From contig DASVQQ010000011.1 of NCBI GenBank assembly GCA_036389035.1, positions 62,001-126,000 of the forward strand: 64,000 nucleotides of DNA, read 5' to 3'. A model generated the notes under the pieces. That model ran no database searches, was not told the origin of the DNA, and saw only the letters and a list, made by a program, of their open reading frames with translations. Of this stretch, positions 8,462-15,847 are shown in pieces; positions within the stretch are counted from its first letter, which is position 1, and each line of letters starts with the position of its first letter. Made by a program: the position numbers and the translations under genes. Source of the DNA: Jatrophihabitans sp. (lineage in GTDB: Bacteria > Actinomycetota > Actinomycetes > Mycobacteriales > Jatrophihabitantaceae).

Positions 8462-8513
8462 CGCGGCCTCACTTCCACCGCGCCGGGCGCTGACCGGGCA
8501 GCTGCCGGCTCAT

Positions 8514-8590
8514 GCCTGGCCGCCTGCCAGGTCGGTTCAGGCCTGGCCGCCTTCCAGGTCGGTTCAGGCCTGGCCGCCTTCCAGGTCGCC
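8514..8590. repeat. 27-bp tandem repeat duplicating the cobN stop codon
   Basis: Units at 8514-8540, 8541-8567 and 8568-8590 are nearly identical. Read on the minus strand, each encodes DLEGGQA or DLAGGQA and then TGA, so the last codons and stop of cobN are present three times in the same frame. Only the first stop met by cobN (8564) matters for the protein. Confidence 0.9.
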
Positions 8591-11500
8591 CTCGGTGTCG
8601 AGGTAGGCCTGCTGCAGGGCGGCCAGGGTGTCGGGGTCGGGGTGTTCCCACATCTGGCGCTGGGCGGCTTCCAGCAGCCGTTCGGCGATGCCGTGCAGCG
8701 CCCAGGGGTTGGACTCGGCGAAGAACTTCTGCAACTGAGGGTCCAGCACGTAGGTCTGGGCGAGCTTCTCATACATCCAGTCGGCGACCACTCCGGCGGT
8801 GGCGTCATAGCCGAACAGGTAGTCCACGGTGGCCGCCAGCTCGAAGGCGCCCTTGTAGCCGTGCCGCTGCATCGCGTCCAGCCAGCGCGGGTTGACCACC
8901 CGGGCCCGGAAGATCCTTGCCGTCTCCTCGGACAACGTCCGGGTGCGGACCGCGTCCGGGTTGGTGCTGTCACCGATGTAGGCAGCCGGCGCGGAGCCGG
9001 TCAGGGCCCGCACGGTGGCCACCATGCCGCCGTGGTACTGGAAGTAGTCATCGGAGTCGGCGATGTCGTGCTCGCGGCTGTCGACGTTCTTGGCCGCGAT
9101 GCTGATCCGGCGGTAGGCGTTCTCCATGTCCGGGCGCGCCTGGATGCCATCCACGCCGCGACCGTAGGCGAAGCCACCCCAGGCCGCGTAGACCTCGGCC
9201 AGGTCGGCGTCATCGCGCCAGTTCCTGCTTTCCAGCAAGGGCAATAGTCCGGCGCCGTAGGCCCCGGGCTTGGATCCGAACACCCGCAGCGTGGCCCGGC
9301 GCTGGTCCCCGTGGCTGGCCAGATCGGCCTGCGCGTGTGCCCGGATGAAGTTCATCTCGTGCGGCTCGTCCTGCTCGGCGACCAGTTGGACGGCGTCGTC
9401 CAGCAGCGCCACCACGTGCGGGAAGGCGTCGCGGAAGAAGCCGGAGATCCGGACGGTCACGTCGATCCGGGGCCGGTCGAGCTCGGCCAGGCTGATCAGT
9501 TCCAGGCCGGAGACCCGCCGCGACGCCTCGTCCCAGACCGGGCGCACCCCGAGCAGCGCCAGGATCTCGGCCACGTCGTCGCCTGCGGTGCGCATCGCCG
9601 AGGTCCCCCAGGCCGACAGCCCTACCGAGCGCGGCCAGTTCCCGGTGTCGGCGCGGTAGCGGGCCAGCAGCGACTCGGCCATCGCCTGGCCGGTCTCCCA
9701 GGCCAGCCGGCTCGGGATCGCCTTCGGGTCTACGGAGTAGAAGTTGCGTCCGGTGGGGAGCACATTGATCAGTCCACGCAACGGTGAACCGCTCGGACCG
9801 GCCGGCACGTAGCCGCCGTCCAGGGCGTGCAGCAGGTTGGTCAGCTCGTCAGTGGTGCGGGCCAGCCGGGGCGCCACCTCGGACGCGGCGAAGGCCAGCA
9901 CCTCGCTGACCAGCGTCACCCGGTCGTCGCCGGCGCCGAGGATCTCCGCTGTCGCCTCACCGGCGGCCTCGACCCGCCAGTCCCGCTCCTCCATCGCGGT
10001 CACCAGCCGGTGTGCCAGGCTCTCGGCCTCGTCGACGTCGGTTCGCGCCTCATCGCCCTGTTCTGACAGCCCCAACGCCTCGCGCAGCCCCGGCAACGCC
10101 GCGGCCTGCCCGCCCCAGACCTGCTTGGCGCGCAGCATCGCCAGCACCAGGTTGACCCGGGCCTCGCCCTGCGGCGCCTGACCCAGGATGTGCAGGCCGT
10201 CGCGGATCTGGACGTCCTTGATCTCGCACAGCCAGCCGTCGACGTGCAGGATGAACTCGTCGAACTCGGCATCGTGCGGCCGGTCGGCCAGGCCCAGGTC
10301 GTGATCGAGCTTGGCGGCCTGGATCAGCGTCCAGATCTGGGCGCGGATGGCCGGCAGCTTGGCCGGATCCATCGCCGCGATGCTGGCGTGCTCGTCGAGC
10401 AACTGTTCCAGCCTGGTGATGTCGCCGTAGCTCTCGGCCCGTGCCATCGGCGGAATCAGGTGATCGATCAGGGTCGCGTGCGCCCGGCGCTTGGCCTGGG
10501 TGCCCTCCCCCGGATCGTTCACCAGGAAGGGATAGATCAGCGGCAGCTCGCCGAGCGCGGCGTCGGTCGCGCAGGAGGCCGACATGCCGGCGCCCTTGCC
10601 GGGCAGCCATTCCAGGTTGCCGTGCTTGCCGACGTGCACGATGGCGTGCGCGCCGAACTCCTCGGCCAGCCAGCGATAGGCCGCGAAGTAGTGGTGGCTG
10701 GGCGGCAGGTCGGGATCGTGATAGATCGCCACCGGGTTCTCACCGAAGCCCCGGGGCGGTTGCACCATCACCACCACGTTGCCGGCACGCAATCCGGCGA
10801 GCACGATTTCGCCTTGCTGGTCCTTGCTGAAGTCGACGAACAGGTTGCCGGGAGCGGGGCCCCAGTGCTGCTCGATGCCCTGGCGAAGGTCGGCCGGCAG
10901 GTTGTCGTACCAAACCTGGTAGGCCGCGGCCGTGATGCGCACCGGGTTGTGCGCCAACTGCTCGGCGGTCAGCCAGTCCTGGTCCTGGCCGCCGGCCGCG
11001 ATCAGCGCGTGGATCAGCGCGTCACCGTCCAGCGCGCTCACGCCGGGCAAGGCGTCCGGGCCGTCGAGCGGGCCGATGTCATAGCCCTGCTCGCGCATCG
11101 CGGTCAGCAGCCGGACGACGCTGGCTGGGGTGTCCAGCCCGACCGCGTTGCCGATCCGGGAATGCTTGGTGGGATAAGCCGAAAGCATCACCGCGACCTT
11201 GCGCTCAGCCGGCGGGATGTGGCGCAGCCGGGCGTGCCGGACCGCGATCCCGGCGACCCGGTCGGCCCGCTCCGGATCGGCGACGTAAACCGTCAGCCCG
11301 TCGGCGTCGACCTCCTTGAACGAGAACGGCACCGTGATCAACCGGCCGTCGAACTCGGGGATCGCGACCTGGGTGGCGGCGTCCAGGGGCGACAGGCCGT
11401 CGCCGTTGGCCAGCCAGCTGTCCCGCGAGCTGGTCAGGCACAGCCCCTGCAGGATCGGGACGTCCAGCGCCGCCAACGCGCCGACGTCCCATGCCTCGTC

Positions 11501-12196
11501 ATCGCCGCCGGCCGAGGCGGTGGCCGGTTTCGTCCCACCGGCGGCCAGCACCGTCACGACCAGGGCGTCGGCGCCGGCCAGCGTGCTCAGCAGCTCCGGC
11601 TCGGCCGCGCGCAGCGAGGCGCAGAACACCGGCAGCGCGCGGCCGCCCTTGCCCTCGATGGCCTGGCACAGGGCGTGCACGAACGCGGTGTTGCCTGCGA
11701 CGTGGTGCGCGCGGTAGTAGAGGACGGCGACCGTGGGGGCGTCGCTGTTGGCCGGGGTTCGCTCCAGACCCTCCCGCTCCAACACCCCCCACATCGGGGT
11801 GCTGGCCGGCGGCTCGAAGCCGTGGCCGGTCAGCAGGACGGTGTCGGACAGGAACCGGTGCAGCTGACCCAGGTTGTGGGGGCCGCCCTCGGCCAGGTAA
11901 GAGTGCGCCTCGGCCGACACCCCGTAGGGCACGGTGGACAGCTTCATCAGGTCGGCGTCCGGTTGCTGCTCGCCGCCCAGCACCACCACCGGCCGGCCAC
12001 TGGCCAGCAGCGCGTCGATGCCGGCCTCCCACATGCGGTAACCGCCCAGGATGCGCACCACGGTCAGCTCCACGCCGGCCAGCAGCGCGGGCAGGTCCTC
12101 GACCTCGGTACGGGCCGGATTGGCCAGCCGGTAGTCGGCGCCGCTGGCTCGGGCGCTGAGCAGGTCGGTGTCCGAGGTCGAGAGCAGCAGGATCAC
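8564..12196 (-). CDS. cobN: Cobaltochelatase large subunit CobN
   Basis: The 1210-residue protein is the large, tetrapyrrole-binding subunit of the ATP-dependent cobalt chelatase, which inserts Co2+ into hydrogenobyrinate a,c-diamide in the aerobic B12 pathway. Length and the conserved blocks (VHVGKHGNLEWLPGKGAGMS, FGSKPGAYGAGLLPLLESR, PRIDVTVRISGFFRDAFP) match CobN/BchH. No CobS or CobT partner is in the window. I chose the GTG at 12196, preceded by GGGGAGGA. The longer frame from an ATG at 12322 is the translation of a cobalamin riboswitch and should be rejected. The gene is expected to be repressed by adenosylcobalamin. Its 3' end lies in a 27-bp tandem repeat. Confidence 0.95.
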   Translation of the reverse strand: MILLLSTSDTDLLSARASGADYRLANPARTEVEDLPALLAGVELTVVRILGGYRMWEAGIDALLASGRPVVVLGGEQQPDADLMKLSTVPYGVSAEAHSYLAEGGPHNLGQLHRFLSDTVLLTGHGFEPPASTPMWGVLEREGLERTPANSDAPTVAVLYYRAHHVAGNTAFVHALCQAIEGKGGRALPVFCASLRAAEPELLSTLAGADALVVTVLAAGGTKPATASAGGDDEAWDVGALAALDVPILQGLCLTSSRDSWLANGDGLSPLDAATQVAIPEFDGRLITVPFSFKEVDADGLTVYVADPERADRVAGIAVRHARLRHIPPAERKVAVMLSAYPTKHSRIGNAVGLDTPASVVRLLTAMREQGYDIGPLDGPDALPGVSALDGDALIHALIAAGGQDQDWLTAEQLAHNPVRITAAAYQVWYDNLPADLRQGIEQHWGPAPGNLFVDFSKDQQGEIVLAGLRAGNVVVMVQPPRGFGENPVAIYHDPDLPPSHHYFAAYRWLAEEFGAHAIVHVGKHGNLEWLPGKGAGMSASCATDAALGELPLIYPFLVNDPGEGTQAKRRAHATLIDHLIPPMARAESYGDITRLEQLLDEHASIAAMDPAKLPAIRAQIWTLIQAAKLDHDLGLADRPHDAEFDEFILHVDGWLCEIKDVQIRDGLHILGQAPQGEARVNLVLAMLRAKQVWGGQAAALPGLREALGLSEQGDEARTDVDEAESLAHRLVTAMEERDWRVEAAGEATAEILGAGDDRVTLVSEVLAFAASEVAPRLARTTDELTNLLHALDGGYVPAGPSGSPLRGLINVLPTGRNFYSVDPKAIPSRLAWETGQAMAESLLARYRADTGNWPRSVGLSAWGTSAMRTAGDDVAEILALLGVRPVWDEASRRVSGLELISLAELDRPRIDVTVRISGFFRDAFPHVVALLDDAVQLVAEQDEPHEMNFIRAHAQADLASHGDQRRATLRVFGSKPGAYGAGLLPLLESRNWRDDADLAEVYAAWGGFAYGRGVDGIQARPDMENAYRRISIAAKNVDSREHDIADSDDYFQYHGGMVATVRALTGSAPAAYIGDSTNPDAVRTRTLSEETARIFRARVVNPRWLDAMQRHGYKGAFELAATVDYLFGYDATAGVVADWMYEKLAQTYVLDPQLQKFFAESNPWALHGIAERLLEAAQRQMWEHPDPDTLAALQQAYLDTEGDLEGGQA

Positions 12197-12234
12197 AGTG
12201 GTCCTCCCCGGGGTCCGCGCCCCTGGCGTGTAGG

Positions 12235-12330
12235 TAGCGGCCGGTGGAGTGTCTGGCTTCTCCGAGGGAACGGAGTCACAGTGGCGGGACCGCGCCGGGA
12301 TCGCACCGGCTTCCTCCAGCATGGCCGCTA
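12235..12330 (-). promoter_or_regulatory. Cobalamin riboswitch upstream of cobN
   Basis: On the minus strand the leader holds the conserved B12-aptamer core: GGAAGCCGGTGCGA, then CGGTCCCGCCACTGTGA, then a small hairpin (CTCC..GGAG) and GAAGCCAGACA. The element is closed by a perfect 8-bp P1 stem, TAGCGGCC (12323-12330) with GGCCGCTA (12235-12242). The cobN GTG lies 39 nt downstream. A GGGG/CCCC hairpin next to the GGGGAGGA ribosome binding site could be the expression platform, working on translation initiation. That last step is inferred. Confidence 0.93.
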
Positions 12331-12392
12331 GGCGGGGCTAACTGTAGCTGGCCGGTCCGCGCCTGGTTGGCCGGTCCGCGCCGGCCCGCGGG

Positions 12393-13817
12393 TCACATCA
12401 CTTCGGGCACGATGCTGGGAACCCGGACGATGATCTCCAGCCGCTCGATGGCCTGCTGCGCCAGCGCGAGCGCCTCGGCCGCGGTGTCGGCGTGGGCGCG
12501 GGCCTGGGCCAGCCGCGAGTGCGAGCTCTGCAGGCCGTTGAGCTGGGTTCCGGGCGGAAGCGGCCACTTGACGGTGACACCGTCAGGGTGCGGTCCGTCG
12601 ACCCCGGCTATCTCCACCAGGATTCCGGATGGTGGGGCGACGGCGAACCAGATCGCCTCGCACCGGGGGGCCCGGTCGGGGTCGCGCAGCGTCTCACGGA
12701 TGCCGGGTAGCACCTTCTCGCCGATCATTTGGCGCCACTGGTTCTTGACCAGGTCGACGCCGGTGGCGTCGGTGACCAGGTCCCAGATGGAGTCGCCGCC
12801 GAAGCGCAGGTGGGTCTCGATGAGTCGCGGCCCGGACTCGGTCAGGACGATCTCGGTGTGGGTCGGGCCGAACTCGACACCGAGCGCGCCGAGCGCTCGG
12901 CACACGTGCGCGCCGACCGCCTCCTGCTGCTCCGGGTCCAGCGGAGCGGGCATCACATGCCCGAGTTCCACCAGGCTGACCGGATCGGAGTACTTGCGGG
13001 TGATGGTCACGACCTGGTGCTCGCCCTGCTCGGAGAAGCACTCCACGCTGTACTGGACGCCGGACAGGAACTTCTCGACTATCACCTGGATCGGGCTGTC
13101 GATGGCCTGGCTGTCGGTGGCCTGGCTGTCGGTGGCCTGGCTATCGGTGGCCTGGCTATCGGTGGCCTGGCTGTCGGTGGCCTGGCTGTCGGTGGCTGCG
13201 GTGCGATTGTCGATAGTCGGGGGCGGGGTGGTCATCACCACGGGTGTCGTTGTTCCCTGCTCGCGGCTGATCCCCTGGGCCCGGGCGAAGGCGGCCTCGG
13301 CCTGGGCCGGTTCTGAGATCACCGACACGCCTGCGCTGGCCATGCCGCTGGCCGGCTTCACCACACACGGATAGCCGTGCACGGCGGCGAAGTCCACCAA
13401 TTCCGCCACGTCGCGCACGGTGGCCGAGGCGGTGGACTCGACACCGGCCTCGGCCAGCCGTTGCCGCATGGCGTACTTGTCGTGGACCAGTCGGACCGTC
13501 TCAATCGAGTGGGCGGGCAGGCCCAGGGCTTGCCCGGCCGCTGCGGCGGCGACCTGTCCCTGGTCGCTGAAGCTGCCGATTCGGGTAACCGGTTGGAGTT
13601 CGTGGACCAGCCGGGCGAAGGCGACCCACTCATCCAGAGGGGCGTCGGCAGGCAGCACGACGATCCGAGCGAGCTTCTCGGGTTCATCGATCTTCACCAT
13701 CTGCTCCGGATCGCAGATCACGCTGGAGCTGACGCTGTGGCCCTCGTTCCTCGCCCAGGTGCGCAGCCGGTCGGGAATGTAATAGCCGTTGCCGAAGATC
13801 AACACATGCTCGGACAT
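12393..13817 (-). CDS. ATP-grasp domain ligase (L-amino-acid ligase-like) with a repeat insert
   Basis: The 474-residue protein resembles ATP-grasp carboxylate-amine ligases. It has an N-terminal pre-ATP-grasp domain (VLIFGNGYYIPDRL), the ATP-binding segment YPCVVKPASGMASAGV, VEKFLSGVQYSVECFS, and the C-terminal IETHLRFGGD. The usual metal-binding pattern there is E-x-N-P-R, so the Asn position is His here. A run of about six ATDSQ repeats is inserted in the loop just before the VIVEKFL strand, between residues about 207 and 241. The start ATG has AAGGA at good distance. It would join a carboxylate to an amine with ATP. The substrate is unknown, and the cobalamin genes around it do not explain it. 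Confidence 0.82.
   Translation of the reverse strand: MSEHVLIFGNGYYIPDRLRTWARNEGHSVSSSVICDPEQMVKIDEPEKLARIVVLPADAPLDEWVAFARLVHELQPVTRIGSFSDQGQVAAAAAGQALGLPAHSIETVRLVHDKYAMRQRLAEAGVESTASATVRDVAELVDFAAVHGYPCVVKPASGMASAGVSVISEPAQAEAAFARAQGISREQGTTTPVVMTTPPPTIDNRTAATDSQATDSQATDSQATDSQATDSQATDSQAIDSPIQVIVEKFLSGVQYSVECFSEQGEHQVVTITRKYSDPVSLVELGHVMPAPLDPEQQEAVGAHVCRALGALGVEFGPTHTEIVLTESGPRLIETHLRFGGDSIWDLVTDATGVDLVKNQWRQMIGEKVLPGIRETLRDPDRAPRCEAIWFAVAPPSGILVEIAGVDGPHPDGVTVKWPLPPGTQLNGLQSSHSRLAQARAHADTAAEALALAQQAIERLEIIVRVPSIVPEVM
13096..13195. repeat. 15-bp in-frame tandem repeat in the ATP-grasp gene
   Basis: Six full copies and one partial copy of CTGTCGGTGGCCTGG, differing at one or two bases, run from 13096 to 13195. 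On the coding strand each unit gives five residues (ATDSQ). The unit length keeps the frame. Confidence 0.95.
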
Positions 13818-13998
13818 CGTTCTGTTTCCTTCGGTCTGGGTTTCCGTGATGGAGGTGTTGGTCTTGGTGTGGTCTGGCCGGCGGGTGGGTCTGTGTCGTG
13901 ACACCGCAGGTTAACCGGATCGACCGAGTCGGCGGGGTTAATCGCGCCCGACTGTTCGTTTGGAGCCGGTTATGCGGCGCTACCGCAAGGAGAACCTA

Positions 13999-14046
13999 AT
14001 GACCCTCAAGCGCCGGTTATGCACAGGCCTTCCCGATCAGATGTAG
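13999..14046 (+). CDS. Possible 15-codon leader ORF upstream of the DUF222 gene
   Basis: An ATG at 13999 has a near-ideal ribosome binding site (AAGGAGA, 7 nt upstream) and encodes MTLKRRLCTGLPDQM before TAG. It overlaps the first of two DnaA-box-like words. It could be a leader peptide or a chance ORF. No homology can be judged at this length. Confidence 0.3.
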   Translation: MTLKRRLCTGLPDQM

Positions 14047-14056
14047 GTTATCCACA
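14017..14056 (+). promoter_or_regulatory. Two DnaA-box consensus sites
   Basis: TTATGCACA (14017-14025) and TTATCCACA (14048-14056) both match TTATNCACA exactly, in the same orientation, 31 bp apart, in the 289-bp gap between the ATP-grasp and DUF222 genes. No dnaA or dnaN gene is near, so this is not an obvious oriC. DnaA regulation or titration is only a possibility. Confidence 0.45.
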
Positions 14057-14093
14057 AAGACGAAATCCCCGCCGATATCAGTGCGAGCTCTCC

Positions 14094-14099
14094 TAAAAT
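14094..14099 (+). promoter_or_regulatory. Candidate -10 (TAAAAT) for a leaderless DUF222 transcript
   Basis: TAAAAT ends 7 nt before the GTG start at 14107, and no ribosome binding site is visible, so transcription would begin at the start codon. Confidence 0.5.
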
Positions 14100-14106
14100 C
14101 AGCACT

Positions 14107-15570
14107 GTGTTCACTACCGGTCACGACAAGTCCGCCACTCCGGCGGCTGACCGTGCCGATCCAGGCTGGAGCGAACAGCCGGTGTCCGCGGTATCGCCGG
14201 GTGTCGCGGTCTTGCCGTCCGTCGCCGTGTTGCCGTCCGTCGCGGTCTTGCCGCCGGCCGTCGCGGTCTTGCCGTCCGCTGCCGCGTTGCCTGCCGTTCA
14301 GTCGTCGCACGCCCCGTCCCTGCCTGTCGCAGAGCGACTGATCCAGTTGCTCGAGCTACCGCCGGCCGACCGTCCCACTGACGAGATCGCGCTGGTCGAC
14401 CTTCGAGGGCTGCCTGCCGGCGCCCGGATCGACCTGCTCACCCTGCTCGAGCAGCAGAAGCACTGGCTCGAGTCGGTGCAACAGCGGGTGCTCGCCGAGA
14501 TCGAGATCGCTGACGCCAGCGAACTCAACCTCTCGCAAGAGGCCGTCTCACTGGCCCTGGGAGTTCCGATCCGGACGGCGCAGACCAAGCTGAAGACAGC
14601 CAGCCTGCTCGTCCGAGAGTTGCCTGACACCTTGGCGCTGCTGCATGCCGGAAAGATCTCCTATCGGCATGCCGAGGTGATCTGCGAGCAGGCATGGTCG
14701 CTGCCTGTCCAACTGGTCGCCGAATTCGAGGCGCTGGCACTGGCTCGGGCAGCTGATCAGACCGTCGGCCAAGTGCGTCAGGCTGCTCGGCGAGCGGCGG
14801 TCCGGCTTGATCCGGCCAGCGCCGAGCAGCGTCATCAGCACGCCGTCACCGGTCGCAAGGTGGGCTTTCAACCCTGCGAGGACGGCATGGTGCTGCTGCC
14901 CGTCCTGCTGGACGCGCCGCAGGGACAGTTGATCTTCACCCGGCTCACCGCCGCCGCGACCCTGCTTCCCGCCGCCGATCATCGGACGATGGACCAGAAG
15001 CGTGCGGATCTGCTGGTCGACGCCGTGCTGTCCGGGCTGCCGCACGACGCGCTTCCCGAACTGCAGGGGCGTCGGCCGAGCATCCAGATTGTGGTGGCGG
15101 CCGACACCTTGCTTGGCCTGGACGACGAGCCGGCCGACCTGGCCGGGTATGGCCCGATCACTGCCGAGACCGCCCGCCGCTACGCCGCTGACCAATCGGG
15201 AACGTGGCGCCGGCTGCTCACCGATCCGGACACCGGCGCGTTGCTGGACATCGGCCGGGACAGCTACCGCCCGGCCCAGCGACTGCGTGACTTCGTGCTG
15301 GCCCGAGACAGCGTGTGCTGCTTTCCGACCTGCGGCCAGCCTGGTTACCGCTGCGAGTTCGAGCACATCGTCGCGTTCTCCGAGGGTGGGCAGACCTGCC
15401 GATGCGGCGGCGCGCTGGCATGCAAGCGGCATAACTTGTGCAAGATCGGAATGGGCTGGCAGTATCGTCGGCTGCCTGACGGCGGCTACCGGTGGACCGA
15501 CGACACCGGCCACGAGTACACCGGCCATCCACCGCAACGCTGGACGCCCAGGCGCCAACTCGCCGGATAG
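14107..15570 (+). CDS. DUF222 and HNH endonuclease domain protein
   Basis: The 487-residue protein has the DUF222 domain (about 80-330) followed by a C-terminal HNH nuclease (about 400-450). The HNH part has CCFPTCGQPGYRCEFEHI, then CRCGGALACKRHNLCK, giving zinc-binding cysteines and the catalytic His. This architecture is found in many copies in actinobacteria, partly linked to mobile elements, and its role is not established. The N-terminus carries five VAVLPS-like units of 18 bp. The GTG at 14107 appears leaderless. No transposase, integrase or other mobility gene lies nearby, so there is no direct sign of a mobile unit here. Confidence 0.88.
   Translation: MFTTGHDKSATPAADRADPGWSEQPVSAVSPGVAVLPSVAVLPSVAVLPPAVAVLPSAAALPAVQSSHAPSLPVAERLIQLLELPPADRPTDEIALVDLRGLPAGARIDLLTLLEQQKHWLESVQQRVLAEIEIADASELNLSQEAVSLALGVPIRTAQTKLKTASLLVRELPDTLALLHAGKISYRHAEVICEQAWSLPVQLVAEFEALALARAADQTVGQVRQAARRAAVRLDPASAEQRHQHAVTGRKVGFQPCEDGMVLLPVLLDAPQGQLIFTRLTAAATLLPAADHRTMDQKRADLLVDAVLSGLPHDALPELQGRRPSIQIVVAADTLLGLDDEPADLAGYGPITAETARRYAADQSGTWRRLLTDPDTGALLDIGRDSYRPAQRLRDFVLARDSVCCFPTCGQPGYRCEFEHIVAFSEGGQTCRCGGALACKRHNLCKIGMGWQYRRLPDGGYRWTDDTGHEYTGHPPQRWTPRRQLAG
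14203..14295. repeat. 18-bp in-frame tandem repeat at the N-terminus of the DUF222 gene
   Basis: Five units of GTCGCGGTCTTGCCGTCC or close variants, with one 3-bp insertion, encode VAVLPS-type hexapeptides. Confidence 0.9.
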
Positions 15571-15606
15571 GGGTAAGCCGGTTCCCTCGAACGGCAGCGT
15601 CTATCA

Positions 15607-15810
15607 CCTTGCTTGGATCTGGGTCACTTCCTGCCCGCTGGTTATGGGTCACCTTGCCCGCTGGTCATAGGTCGCCCTGACTACTGGGTCATGAGGCATC
15701 CCTGCCGCTGGGTCATGGGCCACCTGCCGCTGGGCCATCAGTCACCTTGCCGCTGGGTCATGGGCCACCTGCCACTGGGCCATCAGTCACCTTCCCGCTG
15801 GGGTCATCAG
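15607..15810. repeat. Degenerate 20-25 bp tandem repeat filling the gap before cobG
   Basis: Nine units built on CCTGCCGCTGGGTCATGGGCCA fill most of the 277-bp gap. The right part is a 45-bp higher-order unit present twice (about 15701-15744 and 15745-15789). A 69-codon frame through it encodes only the repeat (WVMGHLPLGHQSP) and is not credible as a gene. No other feature is visible in the gap apart from a -10-like site at 15835. Confidence 0.85.
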
Positions 15811-15834
15811 GTGAGGCGTTAGTCCTGGTGGCCG

Positions 15835-15840
15835 TACGAT
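15835..15840 (+). promoter_or_regulatory. Candidate -10 (TACGAT) for leaderless cobG transcription
   Basis: TACGAT ends 7 nt before the cobG GTG at 15848, with no ribosome binding site between. It would drive the cobG-cobH-cobIJ operon. Confidence 0.5.
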
Positions 15841-15847
15841 CTCGGAC

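Noticed and set aside
12197-12322. N-terminal extension of CobN from the ATG at 12322
   Set aside because: The DNA is a cobalamin riboswitch with a perfect P1 stem; a good GTG with ribosome binding site follows.
10190-12331. 713-codon open frame on the plus strand opposite cobN
   Set aside because: Antisense to a clear CobN; composition is the mirror of GC-rich third positions and no family is recognised.
13096-13195. CRISPR array
   Set aside because: Units are contiguous with no unique spacers and lie in a coding frame; the same holds for the other arrays.
14017-14056. Replication origin
   Set aside because: Only two DnaA boxes and no dnaA/dnaN or AT-rich unwinding region.
14107-15570. 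Mobile element or group II intron carrying the HNH gene
   Set aside because: No terminal repeats, transposase, reverse transcriptase or intron domain V is seen around it.
15613-15822. 69-codon ORF with repeated WVMGHLPLGHQSP
   Set aside because: It only translates the tandem repeat array in the gap; no start context.
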